From CAZLBV01 sp964557845 (GTDB lineage: Bacteria; Acidobacteriota; Aminicenantia; Aminicenantales; Aminicenantaceae), in contig CAZLBV010000167.1 of assembly GCA_964557845.1 (NCBI GenBank), forward strand, positions 1-10,963: a stretch of DNA of 10,963 nt, written 5' to 3'. This document shows, in pieces, positions 1-7,133 of the stretch. Each line of letters begins with the position of its first letter. Positions within the stretch are counted from its first letter, which is position 1. The position numbers were made by a program, and so were the translations under genes. Below the pieces are notes generated by a model. It was not told where the DNA came from. It did not search any database and worked only from the letters and a program-made list of their open reading frames with translations.

Positions 1-1
1 G

Positions 2-76
2 CGCGCCTGGAGAGACTCGAACTCCCGACCCGCTGCTTAGAAGGCAGCTGCTCTATCCTGACTGAGCTACAGGCGC
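2..76 (-). tRNA. tRNA-Arg (anticodon TCT)
   Basis: The minus strand folds into a complete cloverleaf. The acceptor GCGCCTG pairs perfectly with CAGGCGC (positions 3-9), followed by TA at 8-9 and a GCTC D-stem. The anticodon stem GCTGC/GCAGC holds the loop CTTCTAA, with anticodon TCT at positions 41-39. The T-arm is GGGAG-TTCGAGT-CTCTC with one G-T pair. The discriminator is G at position 2, which is allowed for Arg. Whether CCA is encoded cannot be seen because the window ends one base later. It decodes AGA (and AGG by wobble) and lies downstream of tRNA-Pro on the same strand. Confidence 0.96.
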
Positions 77-94
77 GCTTATATATTTTTGTAT

Positions 95-139
95 TCGGCC
101 AAATTAAAATCTTTACTATTATACTAAATTTCTGGCCGA
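95..139. repeat. 7-bp inverted repeat between the two tRNA genes
   Basis: TCGGCCA at 95-101 is the reverse complement of TGGCCGA at 133-139, with a 31-nt AT-rich loop between. It lies in the 96-nt spacer between tRNA-Pro and tRNA-Arg. No T-run follows it on the minus strand, so it does not look like an intrinsic terminator. A role in processing of a joint tRNA transcript is possible but unproven. Confidence 0.4.
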
Positions 140-172
140 TGGTCTGTCCTATTTTTAATGCCGGTTTTTATA

Positions 173-247
173 TCGGGGAGGCCGGATTTGAACCGACGAC
201 CTCCTGCTCCCAAGGCAGGCGCGCTAGCCAAGCTGCGCTACTCCCCG
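173..247 (-). tRNA. tRNA-Pro (anticodon TGG)
   Basis: The minus strand forms a full cloverleaf. The acceptor CGGGGAG pairs with CTCCCCG (174-180), and the discriminator is A at 173. The D-stem is GCGC/GCGC. The anticodon stem CCTGC/GCAGG has loop CTTGGGA, with anticodon TGG at 212-210. The T-loop is TTCGAAT. CCA is not encoded: the next bases on the minus strand are TA. It reads CCA (and CCG or other Pro codons by wobble). It sits about 100 nt downstream of mutL on the same strand and could be cotranscribed. Confidence 0.97.
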
Positions 248-260
248 GTATTCTTTCATC

Positions 261-324
261 TGCTACTCTTTCCAGGTCATATGCTTCTCCGCCCACCTGG
301 CCTTAGAGCGGAGTAATAGTAGCA
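261..324. repeat. nested and interlocked inverted repeats between mutL and tRNA-Pro
   Basis: Three complementary pairs crowd a 98-nt spacer. TGCTACT (261-267) pairs with AGTAGCA (318-324), CCAGGT (272-277) with ACCTGG (295-300), and CTCCGC (287-292) with GCGGAG (308-313). The second and third pairs interlock, so they could form an H-type pseudoknot enclosed by the first helix, or two alternative hairpins. No T-tract follows on either strand, so a classical terminator is not supported. The function is unknown. Confidence 0.45.
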
Positions 325-345
325 AAACATTCAATATAAGTCAAT

Positions 346-2070
346 TCAGCGGCGGCCCAAAGCGCGTTCGATTTCGCTTTTTCCCAGTCTTACCACAATC
401 GGCCGGCCGTGGGGACAGATCCCTGGATTTTTGGTTTTGAAAAGCTCCTGCACAAGAAAAGACATTTTCTCATGATTCAGCGGCACATGCGCCTTAATAG
501 CAGCTTTACAGGCAAGCAAAGCCAGCATCTTCTCTTTTTTCTCTTCTATCTTTTCTTTACCGGCCTCATCCAGCAGCGAAAGTAAAATCTCCTCGGCTTC
601 TTTTTCCTGGAAAATCTCCGGATATTCCTTTAAGGCATAACTGCGGCTTCCCATCGGCTCTATTCTAAATCCCATTGCCTCCAAGAGATCCTGGGATTTT
701 TCATAAACGATCTCCTGGGAAGGGGAGAGATCAAAAACAATCGGCATCAGAGCTAGCTTGACCGGCCATTTTTTCTCCCGGTCAAGTTCCAGGAATCTCT
801 CAAATAAAACTCGCTCATGGGCGTTATGCTGGTCGATGACCAGGATACCTTCACCCTCTACAGCAATAATATACATATCCATATACTGACCGAGCACGCG
901 GGGGGCTTCGCTTTTTTCTGCCTCACGCTCGAACACCGCAGTATCCACAGTTTTTATATCCTGGGAAAAGCTGGATCCCTTTTCTTCCCAGGGCAATTTA
1001 AAAACCTCCGGCTCTCCCATTTCCTCCACCTTGAAGGTCTTTCTTTCCTCCGGGGCCTCCGGATAGACATCTTTTATCCCCATTTCCTTAAGAACAGCAT
1101 GTTCTATACTCCGGTTGAGCAAACGGAAGACATAATTCGTATCCCTAAAACGCACTTCGGTTTTAGCCGGATGAACATTGACATCCACATCGACGAGAGG
1201 CATTTCCAAAAATAAAAAAGCTTCAGGACTGTAATTTTTTTCGAGAAAAGGTTTATATGCCTGGTTCAAGGCTGCAATCAGTATCTTATCTTTAACCGGG
1301 CGGTTGTTGACGAAGAAAAACTGATGTTTCCGATCACCTCTTCCTGTAGGAGGACAGGAGGCATAGCCAAAAAGATGGATTTCCCCGTCTTTAAAATCAA
1401 TTTCCAGCAGCCTTTCAAGAACTGATCTACCAAAGATCTGGAAGATCCTTTCTTTGACACCCGGGACCACAGAATAATTAAAGATCTCCCTCTTACCATG
1501 CACCAGGGAAAATTTTACATCAAAATGGGCCAGGGCGGCTGTAGTTAAGTAGGTGGTTATAAGCGAAAGCTCAGCATTTTCGGAACGTAAAAATTTCCGG
1601 CGGGCCGGGAGGTTGAAAAATATATCTCTAACCTCAACACTTGTCCCCTGAGGGTAAGCGATCTCTTTGGTGCCTAAAACTTTTTCACCCTCGCGCTCAA
1701 GGCATATTCCTGGGCTTTTATCTCCGATAGATGTCCTCAAATTCACCCGGGAAACGGCGGATATACTTGGCAGGGCTTCCCCCCGGAAACCCAGTGTCGA
1801 TATATGATCTAAATCCTCCTCACCTGTGATCTTACTGGTGGAATGCCTCTCAAAACATATCAAGGCATCCTCTTTGTCCATACCATATCCATTATCGGTT
1901 ACCCGGATTAGCCTTTTACCTCCTTCTTCCAGCTCAACTTTGATCTCAGTTGCTCCGGCATCTAAGGCATTTTCCACTAATTCCTTGACCACAGAAGCGG
2001 GCCGCTCCACCACCTCTCCGGCAGCGATCTTCATGGATACTTCTGAGGAAAGCACATGTATTTTATTCAT
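346..2070 (-). CDS. mutL: DNA mismatch repair protein MutL
   Basis: MutL couples MutS mismatch recognition to strand removal. The 574-residue protein is complete. The N-terminal GHKL ATPase has E30 and N34 in the ENALDAGA region, DNGYG at 59-63, GFRGEAL at 94-100 and NLPARR at 153-158. HPAKTEVRF starts at 300. A charged linker spans about 330-390. The C-terminal dimerisation/endonuclease domain carries DQHNAHERVLFE from 413, C521 in the ACKAAIKA motif, and CPHGRP at 552-557. These match the metal-dependent nicking endonuclease of MutL from bacteria lacking MutH; the usual Ala after DQH is Asn here. The ATG at 2070 is chosen because homology begins immediately (HVLSSEVSMKIAAGEVVERP). No strong Shine-Dalgarno is visible. 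It is the last protein gene of the leftward cluster, 25 nt beyond the end of the mtaB TRAM reading frame. Confidence 0.97.
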   Translation of the reverse strand: MNKIHVLSSEVSMKIAAGEVVERPASVVKELVENALDAGATEIKVELEEGGKRLIRVTDNGYGMDKEDALICFERHSTSKITGEEDLDHISTLGFRGEALPSISAVSRVNLRTSIGDKSPGICLEREGEKVLGTKEIAYPQGTSVEVRDIFFNLPARRKFLRSENAELSLITTYLTTAALAHFDVKFSLVHGKREIFNYSVVPGVKERIFQIFGRSVLERLLEIDFKDGEIHLFGYASCPPTGRGDRKHQFFFVNNRPVKDKILIAALNQAYKPFLEKNYSPEAFLFLEMPLVDVDVNVHPAKTEVRFRDTNYVFRLLNRSIEHAVLKEMGIKDVYPEAPEERKTFKVEEMGEPEVFKLPWEEKGSSFSQDIKTVDTAVFEREAEKSEAPRVLGQYMDMYIIAVEGEGILVIDQHNAHERVLFERFLELDREKKWPVKLALMPIVFDLSPSQEIVYEKSQDLLEAMGFRIEPMGSRSYALKEYPEIFQEKEAEEILLSLLDEAGKEKIEEKKEKMLALLACKAAIKAHVPLNHEKMSFLVQELFKTKNPGICPHGRPIVVRLGKSEIERALGRR

Positions 2071-2095
2071 AACAATATTTTTGCCATAATTACTT

Positions 2096-2221
2096 TCAGG
2101 GTATTATTTTCCCCAGGGTATTTTTTCCTGCCACCGACCCAATCTCAACCACAACCCCATCTCTTACTTTTCCCGATCCCTGCGAGACAGTGACATTAAT
2201 ATAATTAGAAGTCAATACCCT
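2096..2221 (-). pseudogene. mtaB: TRAM-domain continuation of mtaB beyond an in-frame TGA
   Basis: Directly after the TGA at 2224-2222, the same frame stays open for 41 codons and ends at TGA 2098-2096. The translation contains LTSNYINVTV and VRDGVVVEIG, which resemble the C-terminal TRAM RNA-binding domain of MtaB/MiaB proteins (pattern LTxNYxxV, then a GxxVxVxI strand). Adding it restores a length of about 414 residues, usual for MtaB. Residues such as Trp (TGG) or Arg (CGA) at the TGA are one base away. Alternatively, a TTG at 2215-2213, preceded by AGGTGA six bases upstream, could restart translation and give a separate 39-residue TRAM peptide. The homology is judged by eye only. Confidence 0.75.
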
Positions 2222-3340
2222 TCACCTGCCTTCACTCTTTTCAATAACAACAGCGGGGCATACTTCACCAATGAATCTACGCCGAAAATCCAACCATTTG
2301 CCGGCAGATAATCTGAGCAGTCTTTTGGCCCTGTCTTTTTTTATCTCACTTTTGACACCAGCCCAATCTGCGGCTGGCGTCCCCGGCCGGGGTGAATAAG
2401 AAAAAACATGCAGATAATCAAGCGGCGATTTTTCGATAAAATCAAAGGCAGCCCTAAAATCATCCTCTGTTTCCCCAGGGAACCCTACGATGATATCCGC
2501 TCCTAAGGCTGCACGCGGACGCTTCCATCTGAATTCCTTCAATACCTTCCAGTACTGCTCCGCATCGATTTTTCTTCCCATGCGATGAATGATCCTATTA
2601 CAGCCATGCTGCAAAGAAAAATGAAAATGAGGGCAGATCCTGGAGCTTTGCAAAAGGTGATCCATTAATCGCGGAGTTAAAAATCTTGGGTCCAGGGAAC
2701 CCAATCTTATTCTGGCTAGCCCCTCGACAGATTCGAGCTGCTGGAGCAAATCTACCAGCCCTATCTCGGGAGAAAAATCCCGGCCGTAGAGACAGAGATG
2801 AACACCTGTGAGAACGATTTCTTGATAACCCCGGGATACAGCATCTATTACTTTTCCCAAGATCTTCTGCTGGGGAACGCTTCTACTTTTTCCTCTGACG
2901 CTGGGGATGATACAAAAAGTGCAGTTGAAATCACACCCGTCCTGGATCTTTATAAAGGCCCTGGATCTAAACAATTCTGAAGAGACTCTTTCTGACCTCC
3001 CCAACTCATCCAATATCTTTTTGGTCATACCTCCCTTTTCCCGGTTGGGGATTACTTTCCAGACCTGAGTATATTTCTCCAGTTCCTCATGTGCCCTTTC
3101 TACAAAACAACCGGTGACAACAATGCGGGCATGGGGATTTATCTGCGGTATTCTATGCAGGAATTTTCTGACATCCCGGTCAGCCCCACTGGTTACCGTA
3201 CAGGTATTAACAAACACCAGATCACTCTGACTGCTATCCCGCTCGTATCTCAAGCCGTGCTTTTGAAATTCTTCAGCCCAAGTAAAGGCTTCTGCCTGAT
3301 TGACTCGACAGCCAAAGCTTTTGATAGAAAAGGAGGTCAT
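2222..3340 (-). CDS. mtaB: tRNA (t6A37) methylthiotransferase MtaB, interrupted before the TRAM domain
   Basis: This is a radical-SAM methylthiotransferase expected to convert t6A37 to ms2t6A in tRNAs reading ANN codons. The N-terminal UPF0004 domain has three cluster cysteines, C11 (in GCRVNQAE, MtaB type), C47 (NTCTV) and C78 (TGCF). The radical-SAM motif CDFNCTFC gives C136, C140 and C143. IVGFPGETEDDF and FSYSPRPGTPA are also family motifs. The 372-residue frame stops at TGA 2224-2222, just before the TRAM domain, which continues in frame (2096-2221). If translation really stops there, tRNA binding should be weakened. The start overlaps the purE stop in ATGA, and there is no strong Shine-Dalgarno, so translation is probably coupled to purE. 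MiaB is less likely given the CRxNQxE start. Confidence 0.9.
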   Translation of the reverse strand: MTSFSIKSFGCRVNQAEAFTWAEEFQKHGLRYERDSSQSDLVFVNTCTVTSGADRDVRKFLHRIPQINPHARIVVTGCFVERAHEELEKYTQVWKVIPNREKGGMTKKILDELGRSERVSSELFRSRAFIKIQDGCDFNCTFCIIPSVRGKSRSVPQQKILGKVIDAVSRGYQEIVLTGVHLCLYGRDFSPEIGLVDLLQQLESVEGLARIRLGSLDPRFLTPRLMDHLLQSSRICPHFHFSLQHGCNRIIHRMGRKIDAEQYWKVLKEFRWKRPRAALGADIIVGFPGETEDDFRAAFDFIEKSPLDYLHVFSYSPRPGTPAADWAGVKSEIKKDRAKRLLRLSAGKWLDFRRRFIGEVCPAVVIEKSEGR

Positions 3341-3828
3341 AGTTTCTTTTTAATGTTTTCAGAGCTTTTTTCCACCTGGATCTCCTGCTTTTTACGGTAT
3401 TCCTGCATTTTTTTCGCCAGGTCTTCATCCTTTAAACCAAGGATCTGAACCGCCAGCAAGGCTGCGTTTATGGCTCCTGATTTTCCGATCCCCATGCAGG
3501 CAACCGGAACACCTTTCGGCATCTGGACTGTGGAAAAAAGAGCATCCATTCCATTCAGAGTTTGACTTCCTATGGGCACACCTATAACCGGCCGGGTGGT
3601 ATGCGCTGCAACTACTCCGCCCAGGTGAGCAGCCATACCGGCCGCTGCTATAAAGATCTCAGCTCCTTGGTTTTCCATTTCACGAATAAGTTTTATGGTC
3701 CTTTCAGGAGTTCGGTGAGCCGACGTCACCTCCAGTGAAAAGGAAACTCCAAATTCTTTAAGAATCTCAATTCCACCTGAGATCACCTCAAAATCAGATT
3801 CACTTCCGATAAAAATTGCCACTTTCAT
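3337..3828 (-). CDS. purE: N5-carboxyaminoimidazole ribonucleotide mutase PurE
   Basis: PurE rearranges N5-CAIR to CAIR in de novo purine synthesis in the cytoplasm. The 163-residue protein is typical in length. Motifs visible are GSESD (8-12, family GSxSD), SAHRTP (36-41, containing the catalytic His), GMAAHLGGVVAAHTTRPVIG starting at 64, and STVQMPKGVPVA. The usual GMAAHLPG reads GMAAHLGG here. The C-terminal tail from about 133 is Lys-rich (KKMQEYRKKQ and a final KKKL). The start at 3828 overlaps the purD stop by four bases (ATGA) and is preceded by AAAGGTGAT. The partner PurK is not in the window; class I is inferred from motif type, and class II cannot be fully excluded. Confidence 0.95.
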   Translation of the reverse strand: MKVAIFIGSESDFEVISGGIEILKEFGVSFSLEVTSAHRTPERTIKLIREMENQGAEIFIAAAGMAAHLGGVVAAHTTRPVIGVPIGSQTLNGMDALFSTVQMPKGVPVACMGIGKSGAINAALLAVQILGLKDEDLAKKMQEYRKKQEIQVEKSSENIKKKL

Positions 3829-5105
3829 TTTCGATCACCTTTCAATTCCCCGATATCTCTTCTGTAATGCATGGCTTCGAAATAGATCTTGCCGATGGCC
3901 TCGTAGATCTTATTCATAGTGAGCGTTAAATCTTCTTCAGAAGCGCACACTCCTAACACTCTTCCGCCATCAGTATAATATTCTCCCTTCTTCACCGTCG
4001 TACCTGCATGAAAAATCCTGATCCCATCCATTTCTGCGGCTTCATCTAATCCTTCGATCAGCTTATCCTTTTCATACTTAGTAGGATATCCTCCGGAACA
4101 GACTACCACACATCCAGAGGGAAACCGGCTCCAGCGGACTTCCGTATCAAGGACATTTTCCTCAGCTGCAGCTTCGATCACATCTAACAGATCGCTTTCC
4201 ATCCTTAACATCTGCGCCTGAGTTTCAGGATCACCAAACCGGCAGTTATATTCCAGCACCTTAGGACCTTCAGAGGTAAGCATCAGACCCACGTATAAAA
4301 CTCCCCGAAACTTTCTGCCTTCCTCCAGCATGCGAGTGACGGTGGGGAAAACAATGGTTTTAACAATTTCGTTATATAGATCCTGATTTACAAACGGAGA
4401 TGGGGATATCGCGCCCATGCCGCCTGTATTGGGCCCTTTATCGCCGTCAAATACTTTTTTATGGTCCATGGTTGTGACCAAAGGCATTACCTTCACTCCA
4501 TCAGAGATAACGATAAACGAGGCTTCAACGCCATCAAGAAACTCTTCTATTAAAATCTTATTCCCGGCCTCTCCGAATTTCTTCTCCACCATGATCATTT
4601 CAACCGCTTCCTCAGCCTTGCTCACATTTTTACATATGAAGACCCCTTTGCCACCAGCCAGGCCATCCGCTTTGATAACAACAGGAAAAGAACAGTTGCC
4701 TGAATTGAATAGTTTCTTGGCATGTGCTGGAGAATCAACAATTTGACTGTTCGCCGTGGGGATTTTATGCCTCTCCATGAATTGTTTGGCAAAAACCTTG
4801 CTTCCTTCCAATTCAGAAGCATTTTTACTGGGTCCGAATATTTTCAAGCCTTTCTTTTCGAAAACATCAGTAATACCTTGAGTAAGGGGGAGTTCAGGGC
4901 CGACTATAGTCAGATCTATTCCTTCCTTATCCGCATAACTGGCCAATCCATTCAAGTCATCTGCTTTTATCGGCACAACCTCTGCCAGGGAAGCCATACC
5001 ATCATTGCCAGGTGCGCAATAGATTTTTTTTACCCGCTTACTTTGCGCAAATTTCCAGGCTAGCGCATGTTCCCTACCGCCCGACCCCACGATAAGTATT
5101 TTCAT
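3825..5105 (-). CDS. purD: phosphoribosylamine--glycine ligase PurD (GAR synthetase)
   Basis: PurD joins glycine to phosphoribosylamine using ATP, the second step of de novo purine synthesis. The 426-residue length is normal. The N-terminal domain starts with GSGGREHALAWK (7-18) and NDGMA. The ATP-grasp core shows KADGLAGGKGV (145-155), GPNTGGMGAISPSPF (224-238) and EYNCRFGDPETQ (285-296). The ATG at 5105 is chosen over the neighbouring ATG at 5110, which is in another frame, because AAAGGAG (5113-5119) is well spaced. It follows glyA by 54 nt, and the substrate logic is direct: GlyA makes the glycine that PurD uses. Confidence 0.97.
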   Translation of the reverse strand: MKILIVGSGGREHALAWKFAQSKRVKKIYCAPGNDGMASLAEVVPIKADDLNGLASYADKEGIDLTIVGPELPLTQGITDVFEKKGLKIFGPSKNASELEGSKVFAKQFMERHKIPTANSQIVDSPAHAKKLFNSGNCSFPVVIKADGLAGGKGVFICKNVSKAEEAVEMIMVEKKFGEAGNKILIEEFLDGVEASFIVISDGVKVMPLVTTMDHKKVFDGDKGPNTGGMGAISPSPFVNQDLYNEIVKTIVFPTVTRMLEEGRKFRGVLYVGLMLTSEGPKVLEYNCRFGDPETQAQMLRMESDLLDVIEAAAEENVLDTEVRWSRFPSGCVVVCSGGYPTKYEKDKLIEGLDEAAEMDGIRIFHAGTTVKKGEYYTDGGRVLGVCASEEDLTLTMNKIYEAIGKIYFEAMHYRRDIGELKGDRK

Positions 5106-5112
5106 GGCATAA

Positions 5113-5119
5113 CTCCTTT
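5113..5119 (-). promoter_or_regulatory. ribosome binding site of purD
   Basis: AAAGGAG lies 7 nt upstream of the ATG at 5105. It decides between two close ATG triplets (5105 and 5110). Confidence 0.85.
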
Positions 5120-5159
5120 TGGGATAAAATCAAATGTAGAAAGTCTCGATCTTTCCAAT

Positions 5160-6596
5160 TTACATAATTTTCTCAAAATTTTCCAAAAATCTATCGCTAA
5201 AACCAGGATAATGGAAAACACTCTTGAAGATCCGAGCGGCAAGCGGAACTGCCTGCTCAGCCGGCAGGCAGTAATCCATTTGCAAAAAATCTTGTCTGGC
5301 TTTTTTAACCTCATCCTTAACATTTTTATTTCCTTTTAAAACCTCAGCTATAAAACCAGCCAGCATATCAAAGTCAGATTCTTTCATACCAAATCTCGTC
5401 ATCTCCTGAACACCCATACGGATCCCACTCGGTTCCAGAAACGTCTCATCATCTGGAAGAGCCTGATAATTGGTAATAATGTTGTTCTCCTCCATCCTGC
5501 GGGCTACATCCATCCCGTTTCCATAGCTGCTTATTCTAATCAGCACCTGATGGGTCTCGGTAAAGCCGTCAGACTCATCCCCTTCTACCGGGACTCCCTT
5601 ATCCTTGAGAGCCCGTGCAAAGGCCTTGGCATTGCTGCGCACCTGAGCTTGGAATTCTTCCTTGAATTCATTCATCTCATAGGCCGCCATCAAAAGCCCC
5701 AAAAGCGTACCCAAATGGTGGTTAGAGGTGGACCCGGGAAACGCACGTCCCTTTATGTCCAGCCACAGCTTTCTGATGGGAGATCCTTTGGGGAAATTTC
5801 CGGCGATCAAACCTCTTTGCGGGCCAAAGAATGTCTTGTGAGTACTTCCCGTGACTAGATCTGCACCTTCTTGCAAAGGTTCCTGGAAAGCCCCAAAAAG
5901 CCCCAGTACATGAGCCATATCGTACATAATTACCGGTTTATCCTTCCAGTCTTTGACCAGATTCGCCACAAAATCGATCGGTTCCGGATAGATAAACATG
6001 CTCTTTCCAAACACCATAAGATCAGGCTTATGCTGTTCCAGGAGTTCCGCCAGTCTTTGCTTATCAGGTTTATAAGGATTATCTTTATCCACTGGAAAAT
6101 TGATCACATTATCCTTACCCGTTTCAGGGTTTTCAGCCACATAATTAAACAGCGCCCCCATGGGCTGGGAACTCAAATGTCCACCATTGGTCAAGTCATT
6201 ATTCATTACAAGATTCATCCTACGGAAAGATTCTCCTTCATTCCGTTCACGGTTTATGAACTTGACCATTGCCTTAAAGACCACTTCATTTGCCATCTGT
6301 CCGCTAATGGTTCGCAGTTCAACCTCATCGCATCCAAAATAGTCTTTCATTTCCGCAATCGCAATTTCTTCCACTTCCTGTATAAAATCAATTCCCTGAT
6401 AAAAATATATTTCTTCACCCTTCATGGTCCTGTGCTCGGCATAACGTCCAGAAGGATCGCAAATTTCACACATTTTCACCAGATGTGAGGGTGTTGATTC
6501 TGAAGGGATCAGATTAAAAGATTCCTTTTGACGCCAAACGTTATTTTTTTCTACTTTTTCTGTCAATGTAAGAATTTTTTCATAGAATGAAGACAT
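5160..6596 (-). CDS. glyA: serine hydroxymethyltransferase (divergent, long form)
   Basis: The expected reaction is serine + THF to glycine + 5,10-methylene-THF, PLP dependent and cytoplasmic. Motifs visible: NLIPSES (28-34, family NLIASEN), SGRYAEH (49-55), SGQMANE (98-104), YDMAHVLGL (225-233), TGSTHKTFFGPQRG (249-262) with PLP lysine K254, and GIRMGVQEMTRFGMKE (391-406). The protein is 478 residues, about 60 longer than common bacterial GlyA (about 415-420). It has extra sequence around 150-185 and a C-terminal extension from about 425. The start at 6596 is preferred to an in-frame ATG at 6680 because AAGGAG (6605-6610) precedes it, homology starts there, and the longer form would overlap rpiB. 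Its divergence leaves some doubt about exact substrate, but the operon (rpiB upstream, purD downstream) fits GlyA. Confidence 0.9.
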   Translation of the reverse strand: MSSFYEKILTLTEKVEKNNVWRQKESFNLIPSESTPSHLVKMCEICDPSGRYAEHRTMKGEEIYFYQGIDFIQEVEEIAIAEMKDYFGCDEVELRTISGQMANEVVFKAMVKFINRERNEGESFRRMNLVMNNDLTNGGHLSSQPMGALFNYVAENPETGKDNVINFPVDKDNPYKPDKQRLAELLEQHKPDLMVFGKSMFIYPEPIDFVANLVKDWKDKPVIMYDMAHVLGLFGAFQEPLQEGADLVTGSTHKTFFGPQRGLIAGNFPKGSPIRKLWLDIKGRAFPGSTSNHHLGTLLGLLMAAYEMNEFKEEFQAQVRSNAKAFARALKDKGVPVEGDESDGFTETHQVLIRISSYGNGMDVARRMEENNIITNYQALPDDETFLEPSGIRMGVQEMTRFGMKESDFDMLAGFIAEVLKGNKNVKDEVKKARQDFLQMDYCLPAEQAVPLAARIFKSVFHYPGFSDRFLENFEKIM

Positions 6597-6604
6597 TATT
6601 ATTA

Positions 6605-6610
6605 CTCCTT
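6605..6610 (-). promoter_or_regulatory. ribosome binding site of glyA
   Basis: AAGGAG lies 8 nt upstream of the ATG at 6596. It touches the rpiB stop codon (TAA at 6612-6610), which suggests coupled translation and fixes the glyA start. Confidence 0.8.
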
Positions 6611-7062
6611 TAGGATTTAAAATTTTTCTCCTCAATAACACTGATCTTATCAAGCCGGCGTTTATGCCGGTCAAGGTCAAATTCTGTATTTAGCCATATT
6701 TCAAGGATATTAATGGCTTGGTCTTCTGTATGCACGCGGCCGCCTAAGGTAAGACAGTTTGAATTATTGTGCCTCCGGCTCATTTCCGCTGTATATTCAT
6801 CACAACAGGGAGTCGCGATTACACCCTTAAATTTATTAGCCACTACACCCATTCCTAATCCGGTCCCGCAAATAAGAACAGCTCTGTCATAGTCACCCTT
6901 TTGCATGTTCAGCATAGCTTTTTCAGCAAAATCAACATAATCCACATCCTCATCAGAATAGCAGCCGAAATCGGTATGCTCTATATTTTTTACCGTTAAA
7001 TATTTCAAAATTCTCTGTTTTAGCCAAAAACCGGCATGATCAGATGCAACCGCTATCATCAT
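6610..7062 (-). CDS. rpiB: ribose-5-phosphate isomerase B
   Basis: RpiB interconverts ribulose-5-phosphate and ribose-5-phosphate, supplying the ribose for PRPP and hence purines. The 150-residue protein matches the LacAB/RpiB family: ASDHAGFWLK (D8, H9), LICGTGLGMG with catalytic C65, ATPCCDEYTAEMSRRHNNSN with H98, and LGGRV. The start is the first of two consecutive ATGs, with GGGAGG (7069-7074) 6 nt upstream. It is the first gene of the leftward cluster, and glyA follows 13 nt after its stop; an rpiB-glyA pairing is common in bacteria. Isomerases for other phosphosugars such as allose-6-phosphate are related, but the context favours ribose. Confidence 0.95.
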   Translation of the reverse strand: MMIAVASDHAGFWLKQRILKYLTVKNIEHTDFGCYSDEDVDYVDFAEKAMLNMQKGDYDRAVLICGTGLGMGVVANKFKGVIATPCCDEYTAEMSRRHNNSNCLTLGGRVHTEDQAINILEIWLNTEFDLDRHKRRLDKISVIEEKNFKS

Positions 7063-7068
7063 TTTTTG

Positions 7069-7074
7069 CCTCCC
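7069..7074 (-). promoter_or_regulatory. ribosome binding site of rpiB
   Basis: GGGAGG lies 6 nt before the first of two tandem ATG codons at 7062. Confidence 0.85.
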
Positions 7075-7098
7075 TATAGAAAAATAATCTCCTAATTG

Positions 7099-7112
7099 AG
7101 GGAAAAATCCCT
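7099..7112 (-). other. small hairpin in the rpiB leader
   Basis: AGGGA-TTTT-TCCCT forms a perfect 5-bp stem with a 4-base loop, between the predicted rpiB promoter and its ribosome site. No T-run follows on the minus strand, so it is not a clear terminator. It could stabilise the mRNA 5' end. Confidence 0.4.
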
Positions 7113-7133
7113 ACGCCGTTTTATCAGAAATGT

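Noticed and set aside
2067..2087. Six-codon leader frame (MAKILL) ending in ATGA at the mutL start
   Set aside because: It could couple translation to mutL, but it has no ribosome site and is short enough to arise by chance.
2222..2224. Reassigned genetic code with TGA as a sense codon
   Set aside because: mutL, purD and purE end in TGA at the expected C-termini, two of them in ATGA overlaps, so TGA acts as stop in this genome.
5871..6488. 205-codon open frame antisense to glyA
   Set aside because: No recognisable motifs; the opposite strand is a clear enzyme with conserved residues throughout.
6597..6680. 28-codon N-terminal extension of glyA
   Set aside because: It overlaps the end of rpiB, has no SHMT similarity, and a strong ribosome site precedes the ATG at 6596.
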